Assembly (NCBI GenBank): GCA_027946365.1
Contig: JAPEUQ010000018.1
Span: 496,001 to 560,000 of the forward strand
Direction of reading: 5' to 3'
DNA length: 64,000 bases
Origin: Kalmusia sp. IMI 367209
Lineage: Eukaryota > Ascomycota > Dothideomycetes > Pleosporales > Didymosphaeriaceae
The notes below the pieces were generated by a model. The model saw nothing but the letters and a program-made list of their open reading frames with translations. It did not search any database and had not been told where the DNA came from. Of the stretch, positions 12,604 through 22,855 are shown one piece after another (positions within the stretch are counted from its first letter, which is position 1; each line of letters begins with the position of its first letter). The translations under genes and the position numbers were made by a program.

Positions 12604-14130
12604 GGGTGAAACGTGGAAGTGAACTAGAGCTGAATTGTCTACGCTAATAATCTAGTTGTCCTATTCTGCAACGTATATGCAAGTCTCCTTGTCTTCGGTC
12701 ATCTAGTCCGTCTCAGATCCGAAAGAACGGGAGCGTGAGACAGCGAGTAGCACTAGTTTAACGTGAAAGGGAGAACCCCAAGGATTTTTTTGAGCTTGCG
12801 ACGAAAGCCGCTTTCATGCGAATTCTATCCGCCATCTCAACGTATTTAGCCACTCGACATAGGAACTTAGATCACACAACACGCTCTTCACCTTCGATGG
12901 CCTGTCTATATCCCGATTCTGCTCACCCGCGCCTTGCTTCAGTTCCGGGTTCGATCGACGATACGGTACCCTCTTCGAAAGAGGACAGCGACGTACAACG
13001 CCGTTCTACTCTCACCAACAGTCTCCGGACTTCTCTTGTCTTTTAAAGTATATAGTTCTGCACACAAGGATGCTGTGCGCGTATCAAATTAGACACACCA
13101 CTCGCTTGGGCACACCTTGGCATACCGGAGGTACTTACACATTATGGAACTCGACCTACGGTAATCTAAAAAAAAAAAGGAATATTAGCATCCATAATTC
13201 CAACCCGACGCCTCCAGGAACGGACTGAGGTGGCCACGGGCACCTACGACAGCATGCAAAGGGCTGTGCTAAGGGACTACGGTTTAATACTCCGAGGCAT
13301 AAACTAGAGTACAAATAAGTGTTGAACGCTATTGACCGACATAACGTAATCAATTCACCATAGAGCGCCACGCTACCACACAGCCTTGCCTCTGCACACA
13401 CTCGGACTTCACTATGGTGTGCCTTTTATCAGCTATCGCCTTATGCTCAAATTTAATTACGGGCTGCCTTTCTTCAGGTATCGCCTTGCAACTGGACTCG
13501 ACTATGCGTATGCAGCTGACTTACGCCCGCTTTAGCCCGTTGCACAGAGAAGGAGGCAACCCGCGTATCAGCCTACCGTACATAACACCGCCTAGCTGCT
13601 GCATAGTTGGGCTTGATTGCACACCATGCTAAGCTTTTTTTTTTTTTTTTTTTTTAGATAAATCCGCTCTCAAACAGTCGGCTTTCGATCCATGTTTATC
13701 GTTGAAACTGCTTCAGATCAGCGCCTTCTGTTAGAATATTCGACTCTCGCCGCGAATGCTGAATGATGCCGAAGAAAATTCGCTTAAGGCAAGATTTTAC
13801 TGTGAAACATAGGAATTGGTTCTTGTCAGCCTATGTCGCAGTGCATGCAGCACGGGCAGCGTGGCATCACATACGACGTAGCCTCCGAAGGCGGACAGTG
13901 TTTGACACATTTATTGTCCCTAGTCGCTAGGGAACGGGTTTCTTCTAGGTCCGAAATTACGATCCTTCATCAGGCGTAAGGTGTGTATACATAGTCTCAA
14001 TGAATCACAAGAGGAAGTCCTCCAGCTCAACACACTCGTTACATTTCGCTTCTCTTTCGTTCTTTTCTGCATTACTTTCCAGCAGTCACTCTTTTATATA
14101 CTTTCTTTTAGCAGTCTTTTCTGAGCCATC
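12604..14130. other. Intergenic, 1.5 kb, with a T21 tract
   Basis: No supported gene. A run of 21 T residues at 13635-13655 is the main feature. Short frames such as 13414-13632 lack any signature. The last 100 bases form the promoter/leader of the lysine-rich secreted protein, including a TATATA at 14095-14100. Confidence 0.45.
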
Positions 14131-15332
14131 ATGCGAACGGCCAGTCTAGTCGTCGCCCTAGGTGGTCTCCTCAATGTTGCCTTCGCAAATGTAGTCTGCA
14201 ACTCAGAGGCACTGCACCCTAAGCCCAGAATCGTTACCGCTAGCGAAAAAGGACGCATTCGCCCAATCCATTGAGGAGGTCTGCAGTGCCAGTATCACCG
14301 ACGAATTCGCCGAAAGTCGATCCGGATCGACTTATTTTACTATAGTGCGCACCCAAGAGGCATGGAACAATAATAACTGCAAGGCTCAGTTCGACTCCAT
14401 CATCAGTAAATGCGTAGCAGACCAAGGTTTCAGGGGTGGCAATCTCATCGCTAATGGGCAGACGTTCGAGGTCTCCACGGACGCTCCAACAGATGCACTT
14501 AAGGCAAGGGCTCCAAGACGAGGCGGCCGCGGTGGTTCCAGGCGAACGAGAAAAAGGCCTCAGCACAAAAAGAGACCATCCCGGACGAGGAAACCGAAGA
14601 AGACGAAGTCGAAGAAGCCAAAATCCAGAAAGCCGAAGTCTAAGAGACCAGCTAAGAAGCCGAAGACCAAGAAGCCAAAGAAGCCAATGAAGCCAAGGGC
14701 CTGTCCTATGAAAGGTGCCCACGGCAAAAAGACTCCCAAGCATGGTCTCCGGAGCCTCATTCCCGGCTTTCTACTTCGTAGAGGAGGACCTGCGGAACCA
14801 TCTGCCAGCAATCAAAATTGCAACGAAGAAGTTACTGAGACAAAAGCATACTTATCTGCGAAGAAGGCAGTGCCCAACTTAAAACCTAACGATTGGTACA
14901 AATTCACATCAAAGTCACCTTACACGAAGCCCGGTCCCAACGAAACGCCAGACGAGCTAAAGCAGCTACAAGAAAGACTAGGCTTCGACCACATAGCCGT
15001 AGTAGCGGGCATGGTCAAAGGAGACCGTGACGAAAGGCAAGGGCAAGAACAAAAAGATGACGTATATCAAACGTGACTTCGACGCCATCGTTGTTGATCT
15101 CGTCAAAGGAGACAGAACGGACGACTGGAAAGCGGTACCTAGGCATAGGAATTTCGAGCCGAGTAAGGTGTACGAACTTGATCAAGGAGCAAAGACTAGC
15201 GCCAAAAAGGCCGACAAGAGAGTAGTCAAGAAGAAGGCTGACGACTATTTCGACAGTCCTGATAACAAGATGTACAGTGTCGAGAATAACAACTGCGACA
15301 CCTTCGCACAGGCTATTATGAAAGAGATATAA
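14131..15332 (+). CDS. Lysine-rich secreted protein with NlpC/P60-LRAT-like ends; apparently frameshifted
   Basis: ATG 14131 opens a signal peptide (MRTASLVVALGGLLNVAFA) and a short mature start (NVVCNSEAL). In that frame a stop comes at codon 47, but the coding character continues in frame +1 from about 14213 (SPESLPLAKKDAFAQSIEEVC) to 15076. It then moves again to a third frame from about 15027 to the stop at 15332. The second change can be an intron (15013-15057, GTCAAA...AAAG); the first has no workable intron that keeps the signal peptide, so a one-base indel near 14210-14222 is likely. The middle carries a ~65-residue Lys/Pro/Arg stretch of KKPK-type repeats. A conserved-looking FDHIAVV (His at 14990) and a late NNCDTFA (Cys at 15294) match the His-then-Cys order of permuted NlpC/P60-LRAT folds. 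Pseudogene, sequence error or an unusual gene are all possible. Confidence 0.5.
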
Positions 15333-16019
15333 GCCTTTGTCACTAGAAATCTGACCTCTTGGCTTTTGGATGGCATGACACCCATCCGAGATTCCGTGGT
15401 TTCACACACAGGGCCACCGGGGTTGTGTACCAAATGTGTCTCTTCAACTTGAATTCATATACACGAGATTTAGTATGAGTAACAGCGAGATAGAAGGCTT
15501 CACTCAGCTTTGTTTTATTATAACTGTAACCTGGTGCATTAGGGGCACTGATACATGGTTTAGACTCCATTATCCTTTTACTGTCATTACCGCACCAATA
15601 TACCGAATCCTTCATCACTACATTGTTCTGTCATGCTTCAAATGACAAATTTCTCCAATGTTCTGTTGTATTTTTTTAAGCCTTTTCATCCACCTTTTAG
15701 GAATCTTCCTTGCACTGTTCTTGGAAGTGCATGTGCCTCTTCCGAAACGTAAGAGAACATTGCGTTACTTTTTTACGTGTAATATATACCTCATTGGTGC
15801 TGAAGAAACGCCCTGTAGAGAAGAAGGAAAGCGGCCTCATCCAGGGTATGGTGCGGTCACCTAAACCATCGGTCTGAAATGAAAAACGTAGAGCGTGGAG
15901 TACTTAAGCTGTTTTCAGACCAAAAAATCTTAATTGCACACTGATAGTAATATCTAGCCGGGTGGTAGGCATTTAATGATGCGTTTTAGACCTTTCATGC
16001 ATCAGAATTTTTCTTCCTA
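15333..16019. other. Intergenic, convergent gene ends
   Basis: AT-rich 3' region between the secreted-protein gene and the minus-strand 546-residue gene. No gene seen. Confidence 0.5.
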
Positions 16020-17660
16020 TCATTCGCCGTCCTTCCAAACCTCCAGTGCATCTAGCTCAATCATTTGCAATTGACCATCAGTAGGCAACTCGATCTCAGT
16101 AACCATCTTGTCTGCGCGCAAACGGAACCTACACGACGTCTGGGTATCACCAAAAGCCAACTCGCCGCCGGGTCCCTGTCGCCACTGCTGACTCAACAAT
16201 TTCGCATAAAGAACGGATGGAGCCAACCGGAAAATGTAGAAACTATAAACTAGATCTCGTCCACCATTTCCATCTTCTCCATCATGGTCGGCCGCAACCA
16301 TAATGCCGCCCACGAATCGCTCACGAGAGGCTTGGTCATGACCGCTGAAGGCCAAGATTGACGCCGGTGGCTCCTCATTGTTCTTAGTCGCTTGTGGATG
16401 TATATGAGCCCAAATGGCATCGCTATTAGGCATCGCATCGGCAGCTCTGTTGGAACCTGGCGAGCGGTGCCAGCGTACGACAGTGTGGCAGGTTTCCCAA
16501 TCGACAACCGGGGGAACGAGGGCGTGTGTTAAGGCCATCCAGCCAAATGATAATACATGGGAATCATTGGTGGCTTGTTTCCTGGCTTGCAGCGCGGGTG
16601 GCGCCTCGTAGCTGGGCCTAATGTCTGTAGCGACGGCCTTGCCGTCAAGAAGGATATCAATCAACACACGGTAAACGAGATCTAATAGGTGCGGGATTCG
16701 CTGAAAACCCCGGTCGAAAGCTGGCCACGCAATGAGATCGTGGGCTACTGGGAATGCGTTCACTAAGTCGTTGTCATCACAGGTAAATGTGGCCATAACG
16801 CTCGAAACAACCTCATCCAATGACTGCAAATCGACGGACTCCAGCGATGACTGGGCCGTCTCAAATTGCAGTGCTATCAGTGCCTGCACGAAGTCGGTCA
16901 GCTCGTCCCGCGGAATAGCAAGACTGTGGAACTCAAAGTCGACCTTGAGCTCCTTGGCTAACGGGCGGAGCTGATCGCGTGGCGATGCATAAGGATAGTT
17001 TTCCGGTACGTTCGCCTGCAAGACATCAAGGAGATCATGATACATCTCATCCCCGTCGTCGTCACGATTAATTTTAGCCCAGTCGGTTAGAACGTCGTCG
17101 TCGTCCTCGCTAAGCGGCCCGCAATGCTTGATCAGATGCTCCCTGTCAAATGCATTTCGATGGGCGTAGAGGCGGCGTGCAGCCTCATCACTAGGGTTAT
17201 TGGCTGTCGTGGCACTACGTGTGGCGAGACTCTGAAACAGAAGGCGTCGGTTGTCAGCGGGTGTTCGCATTCGCCCGATATTTCCCATTTCTGACATCTG
17301 CAAGTGGCGATCTGGAAGCAGCCACACAAGGGCACGCTGGATGTCCAACAAAGAAAGTGATTGTGGCAGTGGTGTAGATGGAGCCTGATAGAAGGGTGCC
17401 GTGCTGTGATAGGCAAGGATGCGGTAGACATGGTCTACAAAGATAGGTGGGATACCCAGAGGAAGCTGCGATTGCATACGACTAACAAGGGACGTCTTCT
17501 CCAAGCGTGATTCATCTGATACCTTGATGGCGAGCTTGTTGAAAGCAAAATTGAGGGCTTCGTGTTCTTTATCGTAGAGGATATGGTGATGCGCATTTGG
17601 CAGGTCAAATCGACCTGACTTGTACTGTGCCGCAAGCCATTCTTGTGTTGGCGGCGGCAT
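16020..17660 (-). CDS. Uncharacterised 546-residue protein, possible divergent TLDc-like C terminus
   Basis: A single long intronless frame with even codon use; I do not recognise the family with certainty. It has no signal peptide or membrane helix, so it is probably cytosolic. The N-terminal two thirds look alpha-helical, with acidic patches (EDDDD near residue 185). The last ~150 residues contain a beta-rich stretch with ASILAFSGHD, RFVGGIMVAAD, GELAFGD and a closing LDALEVWKDG. The order (short strand, FVGG, a 'LAFG' turn, and a final ..LEVW) is reminiscent of TLDc domains such as yeast Rtc5, but key residues are weak, so this is only a suggestion. Its start ATG (MPPPTQEW) is the first in frame. 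Confidence 0.7.
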   Translation of the reverse strand: MPPPTQEWLAAQYKSGRFDLPNAHHHILYDKEHEALNFAFNKLAIKVSDESRLEKTSLVSRMQSQLPLGIPPIFVDHVYRILAYHSTAPFYQAPSTPLPQSLSLLDIQRALVWLLPDRHLQMSEMGNIGRMRTPADNRRLLFQSLATRSATTANNPSDEAARRLYAHRNAFDREHLIKHCGPLSEDDDDVLTDWAKINRDDDGDEMYHDLLDVLQANVPENYPYASPRDQLRPLAKELKVDFEFHSLAIPRDELTDFVQALIALQFETAQSSLESVDLQSLDEVVSSVMATFTCDDNDLVNAFPVAHDLIAWPAFDRGFQRIPHLLDLVYRVLIDILLDGKAVATDIRPSYEAPPALQARKQATNDSHVLSFGWMALTHALVPPVVDWETCHTVVRWHRSPGSNRAADAMPNSDAIWAHIHPQATKNNEEPPASILAFSGHDQASRERFVGGIMVAADHDGEDGNGGRDLVYSFYIFRLAPSVLYAKLLSQQWRQGPGGELAFGDTQTSCRFRLRADKMVTEIELPTDGQLQMIELDALEVWKDGE

Positions 17661-18668
17661 GATGGGCTGAATGGTCCAGCGTCAAGAGATGCAGATACTG
17701 TGGGTGTGGTCGGCGGAGCAAAGTGTAAGTTGGATATTCAGCAAGACTAACAGGCGAGAAATTTAAGGGCCACGCTAGCGCAGTCAGCGATCGCCTGCTT
17801 TTCAGTGAACGAATCATCACGAGACCCATAAGCATCGGACATTCTCGCCGTATACATGTCCGCTGTGAGACAACAGCGGCCCTCCAAGCACTGCGGTGAT
17901 TCTAAATGAATACACTCAGTACTGTTGTGACACTGGACCCCCAAATAAGGACAGTTTGCCTGCGGTGATCAACATCGATACAATCGGTGAGGAGTTTTGT
18001 CATCATCTTGGCCTTAAATCGCACTGATCAAAATTGACTAAAGTAGTACCCAGATCGGGTCGTTAAAAAGTGCGATTCACCCGCGAAGATCAAAAGTTCT
18101 ATCGGTCAGTAAAGGATTGCAGTCCTTTTTGCTTCAAACTAATTGAACAAACAGCAGACTGAAGTAGCATCCGATTCATGGTCGTTCAAAGTTGGATGAA
18201 CATTGCATTGGCCAGGGAAATGGTTCTGATTTCGTTCGCTCCTATCCGTCAGTGCTTCTACATACAGCCTCCAATGTGTGTACCGTGTTACTGTCAACAA
18301 CGCACGAGTATCAATATAAGTTCTCAAGGGTTAATGGAAGATAATTGCTCGAGGACCTCGAATATTGTTGCTTATAAGACACCTCGTAGAATTACAGCGT
18401 AGGAACCGTAGGCCCTTCTGTAGCATCACTATCAACAGCATCAAATGATCATCATTTACCTTGCGCAAAGGCCTATTCTTTTCGATTATTGGTTCTAGAT
18501 CCAGATATGAGTCACGAAGTTCTCCACTCCGTCCAACCTCCTTCTCCATCTCCTTAGCAGTTTCTAGCTCTCTGTTACTAGTAAAAGCTTAAAGATAATC
18601 AATCTACTTTTTCAGGCGAGCGGATAATGAAACTGAGTAAATTCATCTACTAAGTCCCGATTACACCA
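17661..18668. other. Intergenic, 1 kb
   Basis: Promoter side of the 546-residue gene and 3' side of the LysM gene. Only short stop-bounded frames; nothing recognised. Confidence 0.45.
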
Positions 18669-19352
18669 TCAAGTAATAACAGTTGTGTTCCCAGTCAAAT
18701 TTACACAATTCATTGGCATCGATATAACAGGACCCTCATCTGGATCCGCTTCGTGGCTGTAATTGTACGTCGGGTTAAAAGCCATAATTTGCCCAACAGT
18801 CGTGTTGAATTCCTCCGCCAAGTCCACATACGTACCGTACGTGAACTTATACGGCTGTACAATGCACTGGCTCGGGCTGCACTGCGGAATCTTGAGCTGT
18901 GCATCCGCCTCAATGATCTCGTCCTGTGGCGTAGTTGTATTTCCGAGTGTAGTGATGGAATCGATGCTGACGCGGAACTTGTATGCGATCTTTGCACGAG
19001 TGTCGTAAATCCGGGTGTTATAAGTGTGAAGACCGCCGGGAACGCAGGTAGCAGTGTAGGTAGTGTTTGGAATGAGACATGTTGCGTCGTCCGGGTCGCA
19101 GGTCTCCGCTGGGATGATAAGGGTTTCTCCAGCGACCATGAGAACCGCGTCGCTCATACGGTTTGCACGGGCTATGTCGCAGACACCACGGCTTGTTGCA
19201 TTGGCGATGGTAAATATGGTGTCGGTGGAGGTCACGAGCCATGAGCCAATGGTAGTGTTGAGAGCACTAGTGTCGCAGGTCGATTGAGCCAGGGCTGCAC
19301 CATGGGAGATCAGAGAGACGAGCAACGACAGCATGTTGGCTGAGATAGCCAT
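18669..19352 (-). CDS. Secreted LysM-domain protein (candidate LysM effector)
   Basis: 227 residues without introns, starting at ATG 19352 (MAISANMLSLLVSLISHGAA, cut near ALA-QS). Two LysM-like segments are visible. One is at about residues 38-85 (WLVTSTDTIFTIANA...GVCDIARANRM...LMVAGETLIIPAETC). The second is near 165-215 (KFTYGTYVDLAEEFNTTVGQIMAFNP...PVISMPMNC). There are several cysteines that may form disulphides and at least five N-glycosylation sequons. Small secreted LysM proteins of fungi bind chitin oligomers and either shield hyphae or damp host chitin sensing; that function is family knowledge, not shown here. A repeated-domain architecture without a catalytic domain fits the effector-like class rather than a LysM chitinase. 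Confidence 0.8.
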   Translation of the reverse strand: MAISANMLSLLVSLISHGAALAQSTCDTSALNTTIGSWLVTSTDTIFTIANATSRGVCDIARANRMSDAVLMVAGETLIIPAETCDPDDATCLIPNTTYTATCVPGGLHTYNTRIYDTRAKIAYKFRVSIDSITTLGNTTTPQDEIIEADAQLKIPQCSPSQCIVQPYKFTYGTYVDLAEEFNTTVGQIMAFNPTYNYSHEADPDEGPVISMPMNCVNLTGNTTVIT

Positions 19353-20045
19353 GATTTTCAAACTCTGACAAATGCGGCGAAGAGTGAGTGAAGTAGGGGA
19401 GTTGTTGGGAGTAGTCTAGGTCACGAAGTAACTGGTCTACTAATAGTCGCCTACTCCATACAGACAGAATTGCATGCGATCAGCAAACCAGTCATTAGTA
19501 CGCGTATGCTCTATTGCTTGCGTTCGCAAATTGAGTTCATTCCACAAAAACCAACAAAGATCTTCAGGAACGCGTACTCTCCCTTGTGAAAACTGATATA
19601 GTTGCTACCTGATTAGTACGGTGCTCGTACAACGCGAAAGACGTTTCCCCACATAATCCCTGGTTGTTTCTACAAGATCGATGAAATAAAAGTGGGCGTT
19701 TCGTACAACAACACTGTTCATCAAGGATCTGCGCCCACAAGATGTCAATCTGTATGACGCATTGGAATGGTCAGCGAACACAATATTTGATGTTCCCAGA
19801 CCCTGTTGTACGATGCACCGCCAGCCAGCGTTTCGTCCAGATTGTTAACGACATACTTCCACGCAATGGATTGCATGTGCTGGAGGGTAGCGAATCTTCT
19901 ATGCGAGGTAGGCCCGACTCATGTACGCGTAGCCTGTGCAACAAATATCCTACATATGAACCAACCTTTTTTCCTTCTCTGCAAGCATAGTCACTGTCAT
20001 TCCATTCTCCAGACATTTTCTTTGCCATTTCATTGAATAAAAGCT
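19353..20045. other. Divergent promoter region, LysM gene / carboxylesterase gene
   Basis: 693 bases serving two divergently transcribed genes for secreted proteins. No motif stands out beyond AT-rich patches such as AATAAAA just before the esterase ATG. Confidence 0.4.
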
Positions 20046-21701
20046 ATGCGACTACTCACAGTTTCAACGGCGCTCGCCGTTGGGGGGCTGACTCGACAAG
20101 TACAAGCGCAACTGTATGATAAAGTAATCCAAACTCAATACGGCCCGGTGCAAGGTTTCAAATACTTCGACCAATCGACTCTTGAGAAGTATTTCAACGT
20201 CTCTACAAGTAACGTGGCTGCCTTTCTAGGTATCCCTTTTGCAGCGGACACTGGCTACCAAAATCGATGGAAGGCGCCCCAGCCACGCGAACCCTGGAAT
20301 GAAACATTCAAGGCAAACGAGTTTGGACCGGCGTGTCCCCCGGCTGCCAGGAATCAACCCAGCTATAGCGAGGACTGTTTAAGCTTGAACATCTGGACTA
20401 ATGCAGCAACAGCAAACGCCTCTTTGCCTGTCCTCGTCTGGAACCAAGGAAGTGATGAGACAAGCAATGTGACTTGGTGGTACGGTGGAGGCATGGCATT
20501 GAAGGACGTCATTTTTGTCAGCTTCAATCGCCGTGACGACGCGTTTGGATACCTTGCCCATCCAGAGTTGAACGCTGAGGGACTCGCAACAACTGGTCAC
20601 AATGCTTCGGGAAATTACGGCATTCTCGATCACCTAGAAGTCTTAAAGTGGGTGCAGAAGAATATCGCCAACTTTGGAGGTGATCCCGCCAAGGTCACCG
20701 TTGCCGGTCAGTCCTTTGGATCCTCGCAAGCCTACCATGCTGTCAACAGTGACTTGTTCAAAGGTTACTTCCGCGGGGCTATTTCCCAAAGTGGTATCAG
20801 ATACCCATACGACACCCTCTTGGCCGGCCTCGCAACCTCTTATGTCAACATGACCGCTGCCCTTACGAACGGCGTTAATTACACACGATCCCACAATGTC
20901 TCTACCATTGCAGAACTACGCACCCTCTCAACAGACGACCTTCTCAAGGGATCATCCGATCGTGTGGGTAATGAGACTATCTGGTGGGTCACAGCACTTT
21001 CGGCCAACTACCCGCTGAAGTTCAAACCGGTTCTCGATGGCTACGTGATCCCCATGAAGTATATTGATGAATTACACGCGGGCCCCGCCAATGACGTTCC
21101 CCTCATCACAGGCAACACTCGAGACGAGAGCGGCGCAGAACTCGGCGTCAATTACACAGTCGCTCAATATCAAGAATATTGCTCGCTGAAGTACGGCAAC
21201 CTTTCCTCGGAATACTTCAGCTTGTATCCTGCGGGAGACAACAGTACGACAGCATCAGCTGCCTGGAGACAAGCGGCCACTGACACATCCCTCGTGTCGT
21301 CCTGGGCATTCAGCACCGAATGGATCAAGTCTGCATCTAGTCCATTCTACACTTACTACTGGGATCATGCGCCTCCCAGCCAGAACCAGGGTGCATTTCA
21401 CCAGTCCGAGATCATGTACGTTATGAATGCGCTTTACGCCAATGCGGATCAGTATGCCTTCACTGATTACGACTACTATCTTGGTAATGTCATGTCTGAC
21501 TATTGGGCCAACTTTGTCAAGACGTTGGACCCGAACGATGGAGGCATGGGAAATGCCACCAACTTGACGCGGTGGAGTCCTAACGATGGAGTCGACCAGA
21601 CGGTTATGCGGGTTGGTGACGGCTTCGGGCAGGTTGAGGTCGCCGATTCGGAAAAGGTTGATCTGATCATGGAGTACTTCGCTCAACAGAGTCCATATTA
21701 G
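20046..21701 (+). CDS. Secreted type-B carboxylesterase (cholinesterase-like), GQSFGS subfamily
   Basis: An uninterrupted 551-residue frame with an N-terminal signal peptide (cut near VQA-QL). Family PF00135 features: FLGIPFA near residue 60, SEDCLSLNIW, the GNYGILDHLEVLKWVQKNIANFGGDP segment in pieces, and nucleophile elbow GQSFGSSQ (Ser near residue 224) in place of the usual GESAG. NTRDESG follows further on, and GAFHQSEIMYV gives the catalytic His. The acid residue is probably the Asp/Glu of the NTRDE stretch. The oxyanion-hole region is unusual: the standard HGGG is replaced by WNQGSDETSN with a YGGG about ten residues later. About ten N-glycosylation sequons support secretion. The substrate (ester, lactone or polyester fragment) cannot be told. 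Confidence 0.88.
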   Translation: MRLLTVSTALAVGGLTRQVQAQLYDKVIQTQYGPVQGFKYFDQSTLEKYFNVSTSNVAAFLGIPFAADTGYQNRWKAPQPREPWNETFKANEFGPACPPAARNQPSYSEDCLSLNIWTNAATANASLPVLVWNQGSDETSNVTWWYGGGMALKDVIFVSFNRRDDAFGYLAHPELNAEGLATTGHNASGNYGILDHLEVLKWVQKNIANFGGDPAKVTVAGQSFGSSQAYHAVNSDLFKGYFRGAISQSGIRYPYDTLLAGLATSYVNMTAALTNGVNYTRSHNVSTIAELRTLSTDDLLKGSSDRVGNETIWWVTALSANYPLKFKPVLDGYVIPMKYIDELHAGPANDVPLITGNTRDESGAELGVNYTVAQYQEYCSLKYGNLSSEYFSLYPAGDNSTTASAAWRQAATDTSLVSSWAFSTEWIKSASSPFYTYYWDHAPPSQNQGAFHQSEIMYVMNALYANADQYAFTDYDYYLGNVMSDYWANFVKTLDPNDGGMGNATNLTRWSPNDGVDQTVMRVGDGFGQVEVADSEKVDLIMEYFAQQSPY

Positions 21702-22855
21702 TAGTTTCATCAATAAATCATTTTGAGGCTGTGAAGAATCTACAGCGCTATCGCCAGCACTCCTACGTAAGCCTTCATTCAAGGAGATTGCAAAATCGTC
21801 ATCAAGTCCGCCTCCTCTTTACCCTTTCCTCGTTAGCCCAGGGGGCTGCGCGTACTGTCTATACTGTCCATTACGATGCTGCTAGACTCAGACTTACCGC
21901 CGTCGAAAGAGGATTCTATGTCACTGCCGCTATGCTTGCCACGGTCATGAATATTGTTGCAGTGACACCGCGCATACTATTCCTCCCCAATCCGCCATTA
22001 TGCGCTGAGAGTAGCAAACATCTTTCCACGCGTAGTTAGCGTCTTACGCCTTAAGCTCTAGGTTTGTAGTGGAGATATTGGCCACTAGTCCATCTCTCGC
22101 CAGTCCGATTACGCTTCTCTTCATCAGCACCTCGTGCAGCTTTGTGACTTGTCCGTCAACTTTGTGTAGCACACCCATACAAATCGGAGCCGCGCTGTGC
22201 CTCATCACATCCCTCAGCAGGTGTCTTGGCTACGTCGCTGTGCGCGAGCGGAGATTGCTCCGTGCCGGAGTAACCTCCGTCCGGCGCTTAACATATCGAC
22301 TGTATACATTAAAGCTTGTAGAGGTGATAAAAGAGCATCGTTTGAGGCCATAATATATGCAGCGCCAATGACCATATAAGGCATCAAGTCGCACGCATTT
22401 TGTGTCACGTGATATTTCTGTAAATATCTACGACTGATTTGGTGAAGAAAAGATCATATGTAGTGTGTCGTCTTACGGTAACTTATCTTGATGCCCAAGC
22501 ACGCTAGACAACTACAAATAGCCAGTACCTGCTTGACACGTAGAGCTAGACTCAAGTAAGAAGTGCTTGTCTTTCGGACAGACCACAACGTGAGCCGTGT
22601 CATACTTGCTCAAAGTTTGTATTGATAATTCATGTAACGCGTCATGTCTCGAATTGAGTACTTCAGCTTTGATAGCCGCGATCATTACACATGATTCCCT
22701 CCCTTTCTGGTAGATCAAAAAGGAGCGATATCATCAATGCATCGACATCTATTCACTTGTCGGCAAAGCGTAGACTCTTGCTGACGGTCGCTGACGATAC
22801 TTCTGAGAGGCTCTGCGCGAGTTTTGTGGTAGAATTCGAAGTTCAACGCATCAAC
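21702..22855. other. Intergenic, 1.15 kb
   Basis: Short frames on both strands (for example 21731-22039) carry no signatures and overlap no splice pattern. Upstream part of the MYND gene. Confidence 0.45.
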
